The notes beneath the pieces are model-generated. The model made no database searches. It saw only the letters and a list, made by a program, of their open reading frames with translations, and had not been told where the DNA came from. DNA of 64,000 nt from an uncultured Dorea sp. GTDB taxonomy: Bacteria; Bacillota; Clostridia; Lachnospirales; Lachnospiraceae. The translations under genes and the position numbers were made by a program. This document shows positions 18,338 through 26,981 of this stretch, piece after piece; position 1 is the stretch's first letter; the number at the start of each line of letters is the position of its first letter. The stretch is taken from positions 45,421-109,420 of the forward strand of contig CAMBRQ010000006.1 in NCBI GenBank assembly GCA_945870325.1, written 5' to 3'.

Positions 18338-18844
18338 TTAACGTTTTTTCTGATTCCCTGATAGAATGTCAGATTCCTTCTCTATCACGCTCATGTAGTT
18401 TTTCTGTAATATATCTACAACAGAAACTGAATTAGACAGGCTCATCCGATTATCATTCTCCATAACTTCCTGGAATCTTTTCGCGAATTCTTCATATCTT
18501 TCATCTTCACGCAAAGCATAACTCATCTCCCTATGTAGATTACATAATGCGAAATACGTAGTGCTCCTCTGTATCAGTTTCCCACCAAAATTCTCATTTC
18601 TGGCGTAATAACTGAGCGCAACTGACATCACAGAGAAAAACAACCCAGCCCCCTTCATCACAGGCTCATAATTATCGAAGAAAAAGCTTATGAATATCAG
18701 GACAGCCGCCACCGGATTCAAAAGTGATAATGCCAGATTACACCTGCTGACGCTCTTCTCATATAATTCTCGTTTTTTCTTATATTCCAACAAACGCTCA
18801 TAGACATCATGTTTTAATTTTGTAAACTTTTTATCCATATTCAT
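18338..18844 (-). CDS. SLATT-like two-TM effector, conflict-cassette gene 2
   Basis: The 168-residue protein has a basic amphipathic helix (1-33), two adjacent TM helices (about 36-55 and 62-80, separated by a short DNYEPVMKGAG turn), the sequence SYYARNENFGGKL right after TM2, and a long helical tail. This is the layout of SLATT-domain proteins (SMODS and SLOG-associating two-TM effectors), which are predicted to form membrane pores that kill or arrest infected cells. Its ATG overlaps the stop of the upstream gene by 4 bp, so the two are translated together. No CD-NTase or SLOG gene accompanies it in the window, which is unusual if it is a SLATT. Confidence 0.7.
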   Translation of the reverse strand: MNMDKKFTKLKHDVYERLLEYKKKRELYEKSVSRCNLALSLLNPVAAVLIFISFFFDNYEPVMKGAGLFFSVMSVALSYYARNENFGGKLIQRSTTYFALCNLHREMSYALREDERYEEFAKRFQEVMENDNRMSLSNSVSVVDILQKNYMSVIEKESDILSGNQKKR

Positions 18845-19728
18845 ACATCCTCATTAAATAAAAAATAACTTTTTCTCATTATTGTTCTTACCGTCTTCTG
18901 TACTTCCTTCTTCCAATCACAGTAACTGCTAACTTCGCTCTCTTCAATAACAACGCCTTCTGCCAATCCCTTCAGCACCCGGACGGCACGGTCAATCTGT
19001 TCTTTGTCACATATATTCAGCAAATCCATATTCTGCACCTCCCTCGCCGAATCATTCGATGCGTCTTGAATCAGCATGTGTGTAGGACTAAGCAGATATT
19101 TTCCCTTTGGCGGTTCTTTGTTCACGTCTTTATAGTTCAGTTCTTTTTCCGTAAACTTAAGTTCAGACACCGTAAAAGCTGTAAAAGGCGGCAATAATAT
19201 CTCTTCTTGATATTGATAGGGATTATCAATCAGCACGTCATTCATAACAACGTATGGAATCGAATCTGCAATCTCATATTCAAGAAGCAGAAGCCCATCC
19301 TTTTTCAGGAAATAATCTTCAACTTTATCTTTTAAGGAGCATGATGTGAAAGCAAATGTGGCATGATTATCAACCATTGCCATAGACTGCATCCGGTCTT
19401 TTCTGAAAGCATGGATGCTGCCTTTGCGTCTGTTCATACGCTGATATTTACACATTACTGTGAAGATATCACCGTATATGGCTATCAGTTCGCTCATATT
19501 CTCCAGCAGATGTATGGGGATTTTCTTATTCTCATGGCATATTCGTGTTATCTCGTTATCCATTCCGGGATATAATAAGAGATTCAGGATATGATATGCT
19601 CCTTTGGTTTTGTAGAAAGGGGAATTGTATTTTATTGATTCCGCTTCTGTAGTGGTTATGTAATGTAATAGGTCGCCTTGATAGAAACGTAGGCTATTTA
19701 ACTCTTGCGAAGTAATTATGACATCCAT
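18841..19728 (-). CDS. Putative ADP-ribosyltransferase, conflict-cassette gene 1
   Basis: The 295-residue protein is not similar to anything I recognise at once, but its centre fits an R-S-E-type ADP-ribosyltransferase. A basic strand HAFRKDRM (candidate Arg109 or Arg112) precedes HATFAFTSCS (residues 122-131, the STS-like strand). The segment YQYQEEILLPPFTAFTV (171-187) has Q174-x-E176 directly before a hydrophobic ILLPP strand. Q/E-x-E followed by VLLP and then F-x-V is the signature of the NAD-binding ADP-ribosylating loop. The arginine assignment is uncertain. It leads the cassette, overlaps the SLATT gene by 4 bp and has GAGG upstream of its ATG. Alternative: an uncharacterised sensor protein. 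Confidence 0.5.
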   Translation of the reverse strand: MDVIITSQELNSLRFYQGDLLHYITTTEAESIKYNSPFYKTKGAYHILNLLLYPGMDNEITRICHENKKIPIHLLENMSELIAIYGDIFTVMCKYQRMNRRKGSIHAFRKDRMQSMAMVDNHATFAFTSCSLKDKVEDYFLKKDGLLLLEYEIADSIPYVVMNDVLIDNPYQYQEEILLPPFTAFTVSELKFTEKELNYKDVNKEPPKGKYLLSPTHMLIQDASNDSAREVQNMDLLNICDKEQIDRAVRVLKGLAEGVVIEESEVSSYCDWKKEVQKTVRTIMRKSYFLFNEDV

Positions 19729-19803
19729 AGATTAGATTTCCTCATATCTTTCCCTATTTAATATTATTCACATGGAAAACATTTTGATGGTAATTCTCAG
19801 AAC

Positions 19804-19854
19804 AAAAAAGGCAAGCAAATAAAAGAGCATCTCACTCCTTTATTCCTTACCTTT
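19804..19854 (-). terminator. Terminator separating the sigma-like gene from the conflict cassette
   Basis: On the minus strand a long imperfect stem (AAGGTAAGGAATAAAGGAG with CTCTTTTATTTGCTTGCCTT) closes on a short loop and is followed by TTTTTT. It lies 74 nt past the stop of the sigma-like gene and 76 nt before the cassette's first ATG. The cassette therefore must have its own promoter in 19729-19803. Confidence 0.75.
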
Positions 19855-19927
19855 GAAACCATGTCTAGTTTAGCATATTTTTTTAATTATCTCAATAAAA
19901 CTTGCAACATTCTTACATTTTTTCCCA

Positions 19928-20623
19928 CTAATCTTCCACTTCTTCCCCCGCCAATTTCAGAATATCATCTATCTCTTTCTCTGTAATCCCAAGGCGCTCT
20001 GCCACTTCATCTACCGCTACTTTTCTGCCGTATTCCTCGCTCATGCTCTTGATAGCCTCGTCCAGTTCGGATACTCTTGCTACCATCTTCTTATCCTGAC
20101 GTCTAGTCTCCGTCTGTGATTCGATCAAGGCAAGCATTCCGGCACGAACCTCTTCCAGAACCTTACCCTCATCTTCTTTCCCGTCTGCATAAGAATTCAA
20201 TGCCAGCATCAGACTGATGCTGCCTTCCTGAACCATATCGCCGATAAAGACTTCCGGATGGTGCAGTTTTATGGCTTCATCTATTACCTTGGGAAGGTAG
20301 TATGCCATACGTGCATCTTCTATATTATTTCCCTTTAACTGGTCGATATCTCTTAAGTATTCTTCAATATACGACTGCTCCTCCTGACTTAGTACGGATG
20401 GTTCTTCTTCCTTTTCTTTTATGGTTCCACCCCTCTTCACATAACCTGTAACCGCCATCTTCTGGGACATCAGATACTCACATACCAAGTCTGTCTGCTC
20501 CTTAGAAAGACCATCTTCTTCAAAATACTTCTCAACTTCTTCCAATGCAATTCTTCCACCCTGGTTCTTGGCCAGTTCCAGTATCCCGCTTAATTTCTCT
20601 CTGAACTCCAATTTATCTGCCAT
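19928..20623 (-). CDS. Sigma-70-like protein lacking the promoter-reading domains
   Basis: The 231-residue protein has an N-terminal region like sigma 1.1 (REKLSGILELAKNQGGRIALEEVEKYF). A central helical part resembles sigma region 2.1-2.2 (ARMAYYLPKVIDEAIKLHHP, GDMVQEGSISLMLALNSY), and a C-terminal segment resembles region 3 (ELDEAIKSMSEEYGRKVAVDEVAERLGITEKEIDDILKL). Regions 2.3-2.4, which melt and read the -10 box, and region 4, which reads the -35 box, are not evident. It may bind core RNA polymerase without reading promoters, or be a regulator derived from a sigma factor. It is monocistronic, with a terminator at 19804-19854. Confidence 0.7.
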   Translation of the reverse strand: MADKLEFREKLSGILELAKNQGGRIALEEVEKYFEEDGLSKEQTDLVCEYLMSQKMAVTGYVKRGGTIKEKEEEPSVLSQEEQSYIEEYLRDIDQLKGNNIEDARMAYYLPKVIDEAIKLHHPEVFIGDMVQEGSISLMLALNSYADGKEDEGKVLEEVRAGMLALIESQTETRRQDKKMVARVSELDEAIKSMSEEYGRKVAVDEVAERLGITEKEIDDILKLAGEEVED

Positions 20624-20811
20624 GATAGACTGCCTCCAATCACTTCATACTTCATTTGGAAATATATTAGCACACTCTTTTCCCCACGTCAAAAAAATGA
20701 GCCAGCATCGGACTTTTCCAACACCAACTCACCTTCATTCATTTGTTATTTCCCAGCCATCATCCAAGTCTCCGGATATTACATTTGTCAATTAATAAAT
20801 GTATCAGCACC

Positions 20812-21033
20812 TTAAAATTCCCTGCGCATCAGAAATAGAATGCCGCCGAATAACCCCATGATAATCCCTGCGTAGATTGCAGCGCACATAAGATTAACGA
20901 TGCTCTCCCCTATAGACATTCCGGTCACAGCACAAAAAGCAAGCCCCAGTATCATCGTACCAACCGTCCAACTGATAATATTTATCGTAAGAAATAAGTC
21001 TACCCTATTGGTCAGATTCCACAGTTTCTTCAT
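20812..21033 (-). CDS. Small two-TM membrane protein, unknown function
   Basis: The 73-residue protein begins MKKLWNLTNRVDLF and has two hydrophobic helices (about 14-37 and 46-67) ending in LMRREF. The charge distribution puts both termini in the cytoplasm. It has a plausible AGGAGAG site before its ATG. No family is recognised. It stands alone between the sigma-like gene and the amidase, both on the same strand. Confidence 0.6.
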   Translation of the reverse strand: MKKLWNLTNRVDLFLTINIISWTVGTMILGLAFCAVTGMSIGESIVNLMCAAIYAGIIMGLFGGILFLMRREF

Positions 21034-21154
21034 ACGTTTCTCTCCTTCCCGAATGCATGATCTATTATCTTTATAAATGCATTATAGAGAAGGATTGTTA
21101 AAACCAATCAATCCTTTATGCAAAATCTATGTTAATTCTGTTTGCAAAATAACA

Positions 21155-21186
21155 GGCAAGGGACTTTATATAAGAATCACCTTGCC
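21155..21186 (-). terminator. Possible terminator of the amidase gene
   Basis: GGCAAGG and CCTTGCC (within 21155-21186) form an inverted repeat that starts about 20 nt after the amidase stop. On the minus strand a weak T-rich stretch (TGTTATTTT) follows. The loop is long (about 18 nt), so confidence is low. Confidence 0.4.
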
Positions 21187-21204
21187 CATCTCAATTCTTC
21201 AAAC

Positions 21205-21966
21205 CTATCTCACAATCACCGTAGGATATCCCGCCTGCTTAAGCCTCCGCTCCATAGCAGCAGCCTCGTTCAAACTATCGAATCCACCAACCTGAATACG
21301 CAGATACGGACCAGAATCATCAATGAACGCCGGATATTCCTGCTCCAGCAATTCATTCAGAAGCCTCTCTGCATATCTTCGATTCCGATAAGCACCAACC
21401 TGAACACGATAATACTCATTCTCCACTGCACCCGCAGTATTCAAAGTATCCAGAATTCCTGCCGCGATCGCCTGTGCAATATCATTGAAATTATCATCGA
21501 ACAACTGATTATCCACATCCGAATTGATGAATCCAACCTCTACTAACACTGCCGGCATCCGGGTCCTTCTAAGTACGACGAGATTCGGGCGTGCCTTTAC
21601 TCCCAGATTCACGAATCCAATGGTTTCCAACTGGTCATTAATGTCCAGTGCCATCTGATACTTAATGCCAGACAGATCATACACAAGACTCTCTACCCCC
21701 GACACTTCATTATCCGTCGGAAATGAATTCCTGTGAATCGATACGAAAAAATCTACCCCCGCATTATTCGCCAGCATCGCTTTCTCGTAAGGTGTCTGAT
21801 ATACGTCTGTGGTTCTTGTATATTCCACGTCAATTCCATTGTTCTGAAGAATCTCTCCGATTGCCAGAGTGAGTCTTAAGGTATCATCTTTTTCCTGGCG
21901 GCCATTGTAGACGGCTCCTGGATCGCGTCCACCATGTCCGGCATCTAACATAATTGAATAGGGCAT
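21205..21966 (-). CDS. N-acetylmuramoyl-L-alanine amidase with SPOR domain
   Basis: The 253-residue protein has an Amidase_3 domain (1-170) with the zinc ligands H11 (MLDAGHGG), E25 and H78 (VSIHRNS) and the catalytic Glu143 (VLVEVGFIN). A C-terminal SPOR domain follows (about 176-253, YRVQVGAYRNRRYAERLLNE, YLRIQVGGF). It would cut the bond between MurNAc and the L-Ala of the stem peptide, with SPOR targeting denuded septal or spore peptidoglycan. There is no signal peptide from this start, so it may act in the mother cell during sporulation or be exported another way. It is a CwlC/CwlD-like enzyme. Confidence 0.9.
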   Translation of the reverse strand: MPYSIMLDAGHGGRDPGAVYNGRQEKDDTLRLTLAIGEILQNNGIDVEYTRTTDVYQTPYEKAMLANNAGVDFFVSIHRNSFPTDNEVSGVESLVYDLSGIKYQMALDINDQLETIGFVNLGVKARPNLVVLRRTRMPAVLVEVGFINSDVDNQLFDDNFNDIAQAIAAGILDTLNTAGAVENEYYRVQVGAYRNRRYAERLLNELLEQEYPAFIDDSGPYLRIQVGGFDSLNEAAAMERRLKQAGYPTVIVR

Positions 21967-22075
21967 ACTTTTACCTCGTTTATTTTATTCTATATTAAAA
22001 TATGCCTCATTCTCCCATTGTGTTCCTTGTTTCATATATGAGCGATATCATGCTAGCGAGATAATAAAAGTAACT

Positions 22076-22107
22076 AAAAACTGGCGGACGCATCACTACG
22101 CCCGCCA
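22076..22107 (-). terminator. Terminator of the gat-like operon
   Basis: TGGCGG (22082-22087) pairs with CCGCCA (22102-22107), with further pairs inside. On the minus strand it is followed by GTTTTTAG. It lies 40 nt past the stop of the gatD-like gene and closes the operon that starts with the DeoR regulator at 27749. Confidence 0.8.
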
Positions 22108-22147
22108 ATCTACATCTTCTATATAATCCCGCTTATGTATCCTTTCA

Positions 22148-23197
22148 TTAATCTTCATTCACCAGCAAGACCTTACCCTGTACCAGTCCCGGAGTCTTGA
22201 ACATCTGGAATGCCTCCTGTGCCTGGCTCATCGGCACTTTCTTGAATACGAATGCCGGATCGAACTTCAACTGTCCCGTTGCAAAGTAATGTGCTGTCAG
22301 TTCCCACTCTTTGCCCGGGAATGGCGCACTGTAAGACATCCATGATCCGGTAAGTTTGAACTCTTTACGGTTCATGTTCTCCCACATTGCAGGCGTGAAT
22401 GTAAGATCGACATGCGGAGTTCCGATAAAGCATACATGTGCCTTATTCGCAGCCAGTTCGAATCCCATACGCATAGTTACCGGCTGTCCCGCCGTCTCGA
22501 ATACATAGCCATATCCTTTGCTGCCAGTAATTGCTTTTGCTTTCTCCATGAAGCCTTCTTCCAATGTATTGACAACTTCATCTGCACCAAGGCGTTTTGC
22601 CATCTCCAGACGCTCCTCGCTGATATCGAACACAACAACCTTCTTGCTTCCGAAGATCTTCGCCCACTGCATGGTAAACATACCGATCGTTCCGCCGCCA
22701 AGTACAGCAACATAGTCTCCGCCTTTATAATCATTGCAAAGCACACCGTGAAGCGCAACTGTAGAAGGTTCAAACATAGCGCCCTGCTCATAGGAAATGC
22801 TCTTATCGAATACAACTGCATTCGTTGCCGGAATTACAACGTAATCCGCATTGCTTCCCTGCTGTCTGGAACCGATAAAACTATAGTGCTTGCACAGAGA
22901 ATAATTTCCCTTCTGGCAATCATCACATTTCATACATGGAAGAAGCGGCGCGCCAGATACCCTATCGCCTACCTTGATATTCTCAACACCTTCTCCGACC
23001 TCTACCACATCGCCAGAGAACTCATGTCCTAATACGATTGGGTAGAAATGTACTCCGTTATGCAATACTCTTGGGATATCAGATCCACAGATACCAGATG
23101 CTTTTACTTTCACTTTGATAGTACCCGGTTCCACCTGCGGCTCTTCAATCTCCTGATATTCTACAACTTCATTTGCTACTACTACTGCTGCTTTCAC
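22148..23197 (-). CDS. Galactitol-1-phosphate 5-dehydrogenase-like zinc dehydrogenase
   Basis: This is a 349-residue medium-chain zinc dehydrogenase. The catalytic Zn ligands are Cys37 (GICGSDIPR) and the His-Glu of LGHEFSG. The structural Zn loop is CMKCDDCQKGNYSLC, and the NAD(P) loop is AVLGGGTIGMF. The pairs CGSDIPR with NGVHFYPIVLGHEFSG, PLLPC, and FIGSRQQG match E. coli GatD closely. It would oxidise a polyol phosphate (or free polyol) to a ketose with NAD. It starts with GTG, and AGGAGG overlaps the end of the kinase gene. It is the last gene of the gat-like operon. Confidence 0.85.
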   Translation of the reverse strand: MKAAVVVANEVVEYQEIEEPQVEPGTIKVKVKASGICGSDIPRVLHNGVHFYPIVLGHEFSGDVVEVGEGVENIKVGDRVSGAPLLPCMKCDDCQKGNYSLCKHYSFIGSRQQGSNADYVVIPATNAVVFDKSISYEQGAMFEPSTVALHGVLCNDYKGGDYVAVLGGGTIGMFTMQWAKIFGSKKVVVFDISEERLEMAKRLGADEVVNTLEEGFMEKAKAITGSKGYGYVFETAGQPVTMRMGFELAANKAHVCFIGTPHVDLTFTPAMWENMNRKEFKLTGSWMSYSAPFPGKEWELTAHYFATGQLKFDPAFVFKKVPMSQAQEAFQMFKTPGLVQGKVLLVNED

Positions 23198-23199
23198 TT

Positions 23200-24720
23200 T
23201 TACATACCTCCTGATCTACGCATGGTTTCCTTCAAATTCCTATATAACTCCAGATAAATCTCATAATTTTTATCATAGACAGCTTTCACTTCCGGATTCG
23301 GCTTATGCTCTCTCTTAATCGTTACCGTCAGATCCACCGCATCCTGGAAATCTTTGTACAGGCCAACTCCCACACCTGCCAGCATAACTGCTCCAAGCGT
23401 CGTAGCCGTATCAGAATCCGGCACTACGATTGGTTTGCCAGTAATATCGGACTTAATCTGGGTCCACAACAGCGAGTTCGCGCTTCCGCCCATGGCTCTT
23501 AAGACTTCCGCAGATGCGCCCGCCTCTTCTGCCACCTCCAGATTATGTCTGAGGGAATACGCCACACCTTCCATTGCCGCGCGCACGAAATGTCCCTTTG
23601 TCTTACTGAAATCCATACCATAATATACGCCTTTGGCATGTGGGTCCCAGATTGGGGTTCTCTCCCCGGACATATATGGGAGGAAGATCAATCCGTCAGA
23701 ACCAGGCGCCACCTTTTCGGCAATCTCATTAAACTGAACCAGCGAACTCTTCCCCAGTTCCTTCGCCATCACACGCTCATAGTCTGCGAACTCTCTTTCC
23801 AGCCACCGCATGACACCGCCGCCGCCAGTCGTGCCGCCCTGAATGATCCAGCAATCAGGAACTGCATGATAACTTAAGATAAGCCTTGGGTCTGCCTTAT
23901 AGGTATCGATACAGATACTCATGCCTCCAGCCTGTCCGCCCTGCTCCTGAGTCTCCCCATTATGTAAGACGCCTGCTCCAAGTGTACCGCAAGCCGCATC
24001 CAATGCACCGGCAACGACTGGGATTCCTTCCACCAGGCCGCTCTGCTCTGCCGCCTTCTTCGTAACCGTTCCCACGACTGCGTGACAGGCACTGATCTTA
24101 GGAAGGAATTCTTCCGGAATTCCCATTGCTTTACGCATATCATCATCCCAGATACCTTTTTCCATATTAAAGCAATGCCATCCATAACTCTGGCAGATAT
24201 CCTGTGATACCTGTCCTGTTAGCCGATAGACAATGAACGCATTAGACTGAAGAATCTTATACGTATGCCTATATACTTCCGGGAGATTCTCTTTATACCA
24301 CAATACTTTCCCAGTTGTGTAAGGAGCTGTCAGCGAATTACCACTTACCCTGAATATTTCATCTTCCCCAATCTCCTGGTTCAGTCTGTCACAGATATCT
24401 TTGGCTCTGGTATCCATCCAGATTGGCGTTCTGGTCAGGACATTTCCCTCTTTATCAATCGGTATCGCAGACCAACTCTGACCATCTACGCCGATACCTA
24501 CAATATCTGCCGGATCTACATTCCCCTTCTGAATACATTCTTTGGTTGCCTTGCAGACAGCGCCCCACCACTCATCCGGGTCCTGCTCTGCCAGCCCAAG
24601 CTGCGGATAATACACATGGTAATCCCCATTGGCTGTTGCAACCACTTCGCCATTCTTTCTAAATATCGCAATCTTACAGGCACTGGTTCCAATATCAATT
24701 CCCAATAACAATTCTTTCAT
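23200..24720 (-). CDS. FGGY-family carbohydrate kinase, gat-like operon
   Basis: This 506-residue member of the xylulokinase branch starts MKELLLGIDIGTSACKIAIF (phosphate-1 motif). It has GIGVDGQSWSAIPID, the WMDTRAK substrate loop, GALDAACGTLGAG, IFLPYMSGERTPIWDPHAKG (FGGY signature) and the adenosine motif MGGSANSLLW. It phosphorylates a ketose or polyol using ATP. MKELLL is chosen as the start because AGAGG lies 7 nt upstream. It lies 31 nt after the aldolase and 2 nt before the dehydrogenase. Its place beside a bisphosphate aldolase suggests the phosphorylation step of a tagatose- or galactitol-like pathway that has no PTS. Confidence 0.85.
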   Translation of the reverse strand: MKELLLGIDIGTSACKIAIFRKNGEVVATANGDYHVYYPQLGLAEQDPDEWWGAVCKATKECIQKGNVDPADIVGIGVDGQSWSAIPIDKEGNVLTRTPIWMDTRAKDICDRLNQEIGEDEIFRVSGNSLTAPYTTGKVLWYKENLPEVYRHTYKILQSNAFIVYRLTGQVSQDICQSYGWHCFNMEKGIWDDDMRKAMGIPEEFLPKISACHAVVGTVTKKAAEQSGLVEGIPVVAGALDAACGTLGAGVLHNGETQEQGGQAGGMSICIDTYKADPRLILSYHAVPDCWIIQGGTTGGGGVMRWLEREFADYERVMAKELGKSSLVQFNEIAEKVAPGSDGLIFLPYMSGERTPIWDPHAKGVYYGMDFSKTKGHFVRAAMEGVAYSLRHNLEVAEEAGASAEVLRAMGGSANSLLWTQIKSDITGKPIVVPDSDTATTLGAVMLAGVGVGLYKDFQDAVDLTVTIKREHKPNPEVKAVYDKNYEIYLELYRNLKETMRRSGGM

Positions 24721-24751
24721 AGTCTTCCTCTTTCTGCTATTCGGACATGCC

Positions 24752-25600
24752 TTAAGCCTTATTCTCGCATCCACATACCTTCATACGACTCTTAACCAGT
24801 TCTTTTACAGCCGGAATACCAACTTTTCCGAATGCCTTCGGATCGAATGTTTCAGGTTTCTCCTTTAATAAATCTTTTACTGCATCTGTATACGCAACTC
24901 GAAGTTCTGTTGCGAAGTTCACCTTGCAGATACCTCTCTTCACACAGTCCATAACATCCTCATCAGACAGGCCGGATGCGCCGTGAAGAACCAACGGAAT
25001 ATCTACCACTTTGCGGATCTCAGACAGCCTCTCTTTATCAAGCACTGGTGTTCCTACATAGAAGCCATGTGCAGTTCCAATTGCAACTGCCAGAGAAGTT
25101 ACGCCTGTTCTCTCTACGAATTCTGCCGCCTGCGCCGGATCTGTATTCGTATCACCGTCTGCTTCCAGATCATCCTCTTTTCCTCCGACCTTGCCAAGTT
25201 CCGCTTCTACCGGAATATTATTCGGAGCTGCAACTGCAACTACTCGCTTCGTTACGTCGATATTCTCTTCAAAACTCAGTGCGGAGCCATCAATCATAAC
25301 AGATGTATATCCTTCCTTAATCGCACGTACAGCCAGATCAAAACTGCTGCCATGATCCAGGTGAAGCGCAACCGGAACAGATGCCTTCTTTGCCTCTGCC
25401 GCTACGATTCCCACGTATGTCTCCAGAGTACCGTATTTTACTGTTGACGGAGTTGTCTGCAGCATTACAGGTGCATTTAACTCTTCCGCTGCTGCGATGA
25501 CCGCCTTTACCATCTCCATGTTCTCAACGTTGAATGCTCCTACCGCATATCCACCCTCCTGAGCCTTTAATAACATTTCCTTTGATGTAACTAATGACAT
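24752..25600 (-). CDS. Class II ketose-bisphosphate aldolase, GatY/KbaY type
   Basis: The 282-residue class II zinc aldolase has LHLDHGSSFDLAVRAI (Asp base and first Zn His), the EAELGKVGG strand, IGTAHGFY (second Zn His) and LVLHGASGL (third Zn His, phosphate loop). GatY/KbaY enzymes split tagatose-1,6-bisphosphate into DHAP and glyceraldehyde-3-phosphate. FbaA-like activity is the main alternative. AAAGGAGGAG precedes the ATG at 25600, and the preceding gatZ-like gene ends 13 nt upstream, so the two are coupled. The GatZ-like neighbour supports tagatose specificity. Confidence 0.88.
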   Translation of the reverse strand: MSLVTSKEMLLKAQEGGYAVGAFNVENMEMVKAVIAAAEELNAPVMLQTTPSTVKYGTLETYVGIVAAEAKKASVPVALHLDHGSSFDLAVRAIKEGYTSVMIDGSALSFEENIDVTKRVVAVAAPNNIPVEAELGKVGGKEDDLEADGDTNTDPAQAAEFVERTGVTSLAVAIGTAHGFYVGTPVLDKERLSEIRKVVDIPLVLHGASGLSDEDVMDCVKRGICKVNFATELRVAYTDAVKDLLKEKPETFDPKAFGKVGIPAVKELVKSRMKVCGCENKA

Positions 25601-25613
25601 ATCTTCTCCTCCT

Positions 25614-26942
25614 TTATTTTGCAAATATATTACTGATCATATAGTTATGCTTGGTTGCGTAATTGTAATCCTCTACGAAGGTTACCACACAGTCCTTCGC
25701 TAACGCAGACGCTTCTGGCTTAAGGCTGCCTGCCAGGATCTTACTGTACTGGCGCGGCATATACTGATGCAGCATGTTCATTGGAATTCCGGTCTCGTTC
25801 AGATTCCTGAATAATTTCCGGATCGCTTTTTCCATCTCTTCATGATTCATATAGTATCTGCAACGATCGGAGAAACTGTATTTTCTTGCCAGTTCTTTCT
25901 CCTCATCCGTTCCATGATAATGCTTCTGCCAGTTGCCCGGCGCCGCAAGCATAACATTTTCCATTACATCTATAAAGTTAGCACGTTTTTCCTCTACAAT
26001 CAATTCCTTTTCCATAAGACTTAATGCAAAAAGCCCTTCCCGAAGCCCATAGGTAAGCGCCGGACCGACCTTCAAGATTGCGATGCCATCTTCTACCATC
26101 TGCTTCAGGCTCTCCGGAGTCTGATAATCCGTGGAATGGCCTTCGAACACAATTCCGTCGTATTTCTTAAGCGCCCCACATAACTCTCTGGCATTGGCAC
26201 GATCGTACTGGAACACATCCGCATCTCCGAACTCTACCCCAGGCTGTACCACCACACCGATAATATTCTCGAATGCATCCGGGATTCCATGTCTTACGAA
26301 TGTCTCCTGATATACCTGCACCGTTTTTTCAAACGCTTCCGGTTTCGTAACAGAGATGGAATCCTCTTCTTCTTGCGCACCGCCCGGAATCGGCACCTCG
26401 CTTCCGATGACGAACACCGGACGCACTTCCTTCGGATTCGTCTTCAGCAGTTCCTGATATGCCTCTTCGCACGCCTGATATAAAGTCACGCCGCGCTCTG
26501 CAATCACTTCATCGCTCAGCATCTCATCTGCCGGATCGCCGGAGAGTTTCATGCTGGTATCCAGATGGATCTTCTTGAATCCCGCCAATACAAATTGCTT
26601 CACCAATTCTATGGAATTCGCCATCGCTTCTTCTTCCGGAAGCGTTACCCAGGTCAATGGTCCAAGATGATCTCCCCCAAGTACGATCTGCTCTCTTGGA
26701 AATCCAACCGAATCTGCGATCTCATAGACAAACTGTGTAAAATCCGCAGGTTTCATCCCCGTATATCCGCCGAATTGATTCACCTGATTAGCCGTTGCCT
26801 CGATCAAGATATAATCATCGAATCTCTTCGCCTGCTCCAGAATGGCTTCAATCGCCAGTCGGTTCGCAGTACAGTAAGATGGCACACCGCAGGTGATACC
26901 GGCTTTACGTTTCGCAATCATAGTTCTCATAATATCTTTCAT
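25614..26942 (-). CDS. GatZ/KbaZ-family tagatose-bisphosphate aldolase subunit
   Basis: The 442-residue protein is a full-length GatZ/KbaZ member (GITCGVPSYCTANRLAIEA near the N-terminus, LIEATANQVNQFGGYTGM, LGGDHLGPLTW, HLDTSMKLSGD, FEGHSTDYQ, LKVGPALTYGLREGLFAL). In E. coli this subunit stabilises the GatY/KbaY aldolase. Some family members have also been reported to interconvert C4 epimers of hexose phosphates, so a tagatose/fructose-6-phosphate epimerase role is possible. It is followed 13 nt later by the aldolase gene and preceded 39 nt earlier by the DeoR regulator. Confidence 0.88.
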   Translation of the reverse strand: MKDIMRTMIAKRKAGITCGVPSYCTANRLAIEAILEQAKRFDDYILIEATANQVNQFGGYTGMKPADFTQFVYEIADSVGFPREQIVLGGDHLGPLTWVTLPEEEAMANSIELVKQFVLAGFKKIHLDTSMKLSGDPADEMLSDEVIAERGVTLYQACEEAYQELLKTNPKEVRPVFVIGSEVPIPGGAQEEEDSISVTKPEAFEKTVQVYQETFVRHGIPDAFENIIGVVVQPGVEFGDADVFQYDRANARELCGALKKYDGIVFEGHSTDYQTPESLKQMVEDGIAILKVGPALTYGLREGLFALSLMEKELIVEEKRANFIDVMENVMLAAPGNWQKHYHGTDEEKELARKYSFSDRCRYYMNHEEMEKAIRKLFRNLNETGIPMNMLHQYMPRQYSKILAGSLKPEASALAKDCVVTFVEDYNYATKHNYMISNIFAK

Positions 26943-26981
26943 AACTATATTCTACCTCTCCTTTTTATCTTCACCCAAACT

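Noticed and set aside
18338..18844. SLATT gene as part of a CBASS system
   Set aside because: No CD-NTase or other nucleotide-signal gene is found within the cassette or its neighbours.
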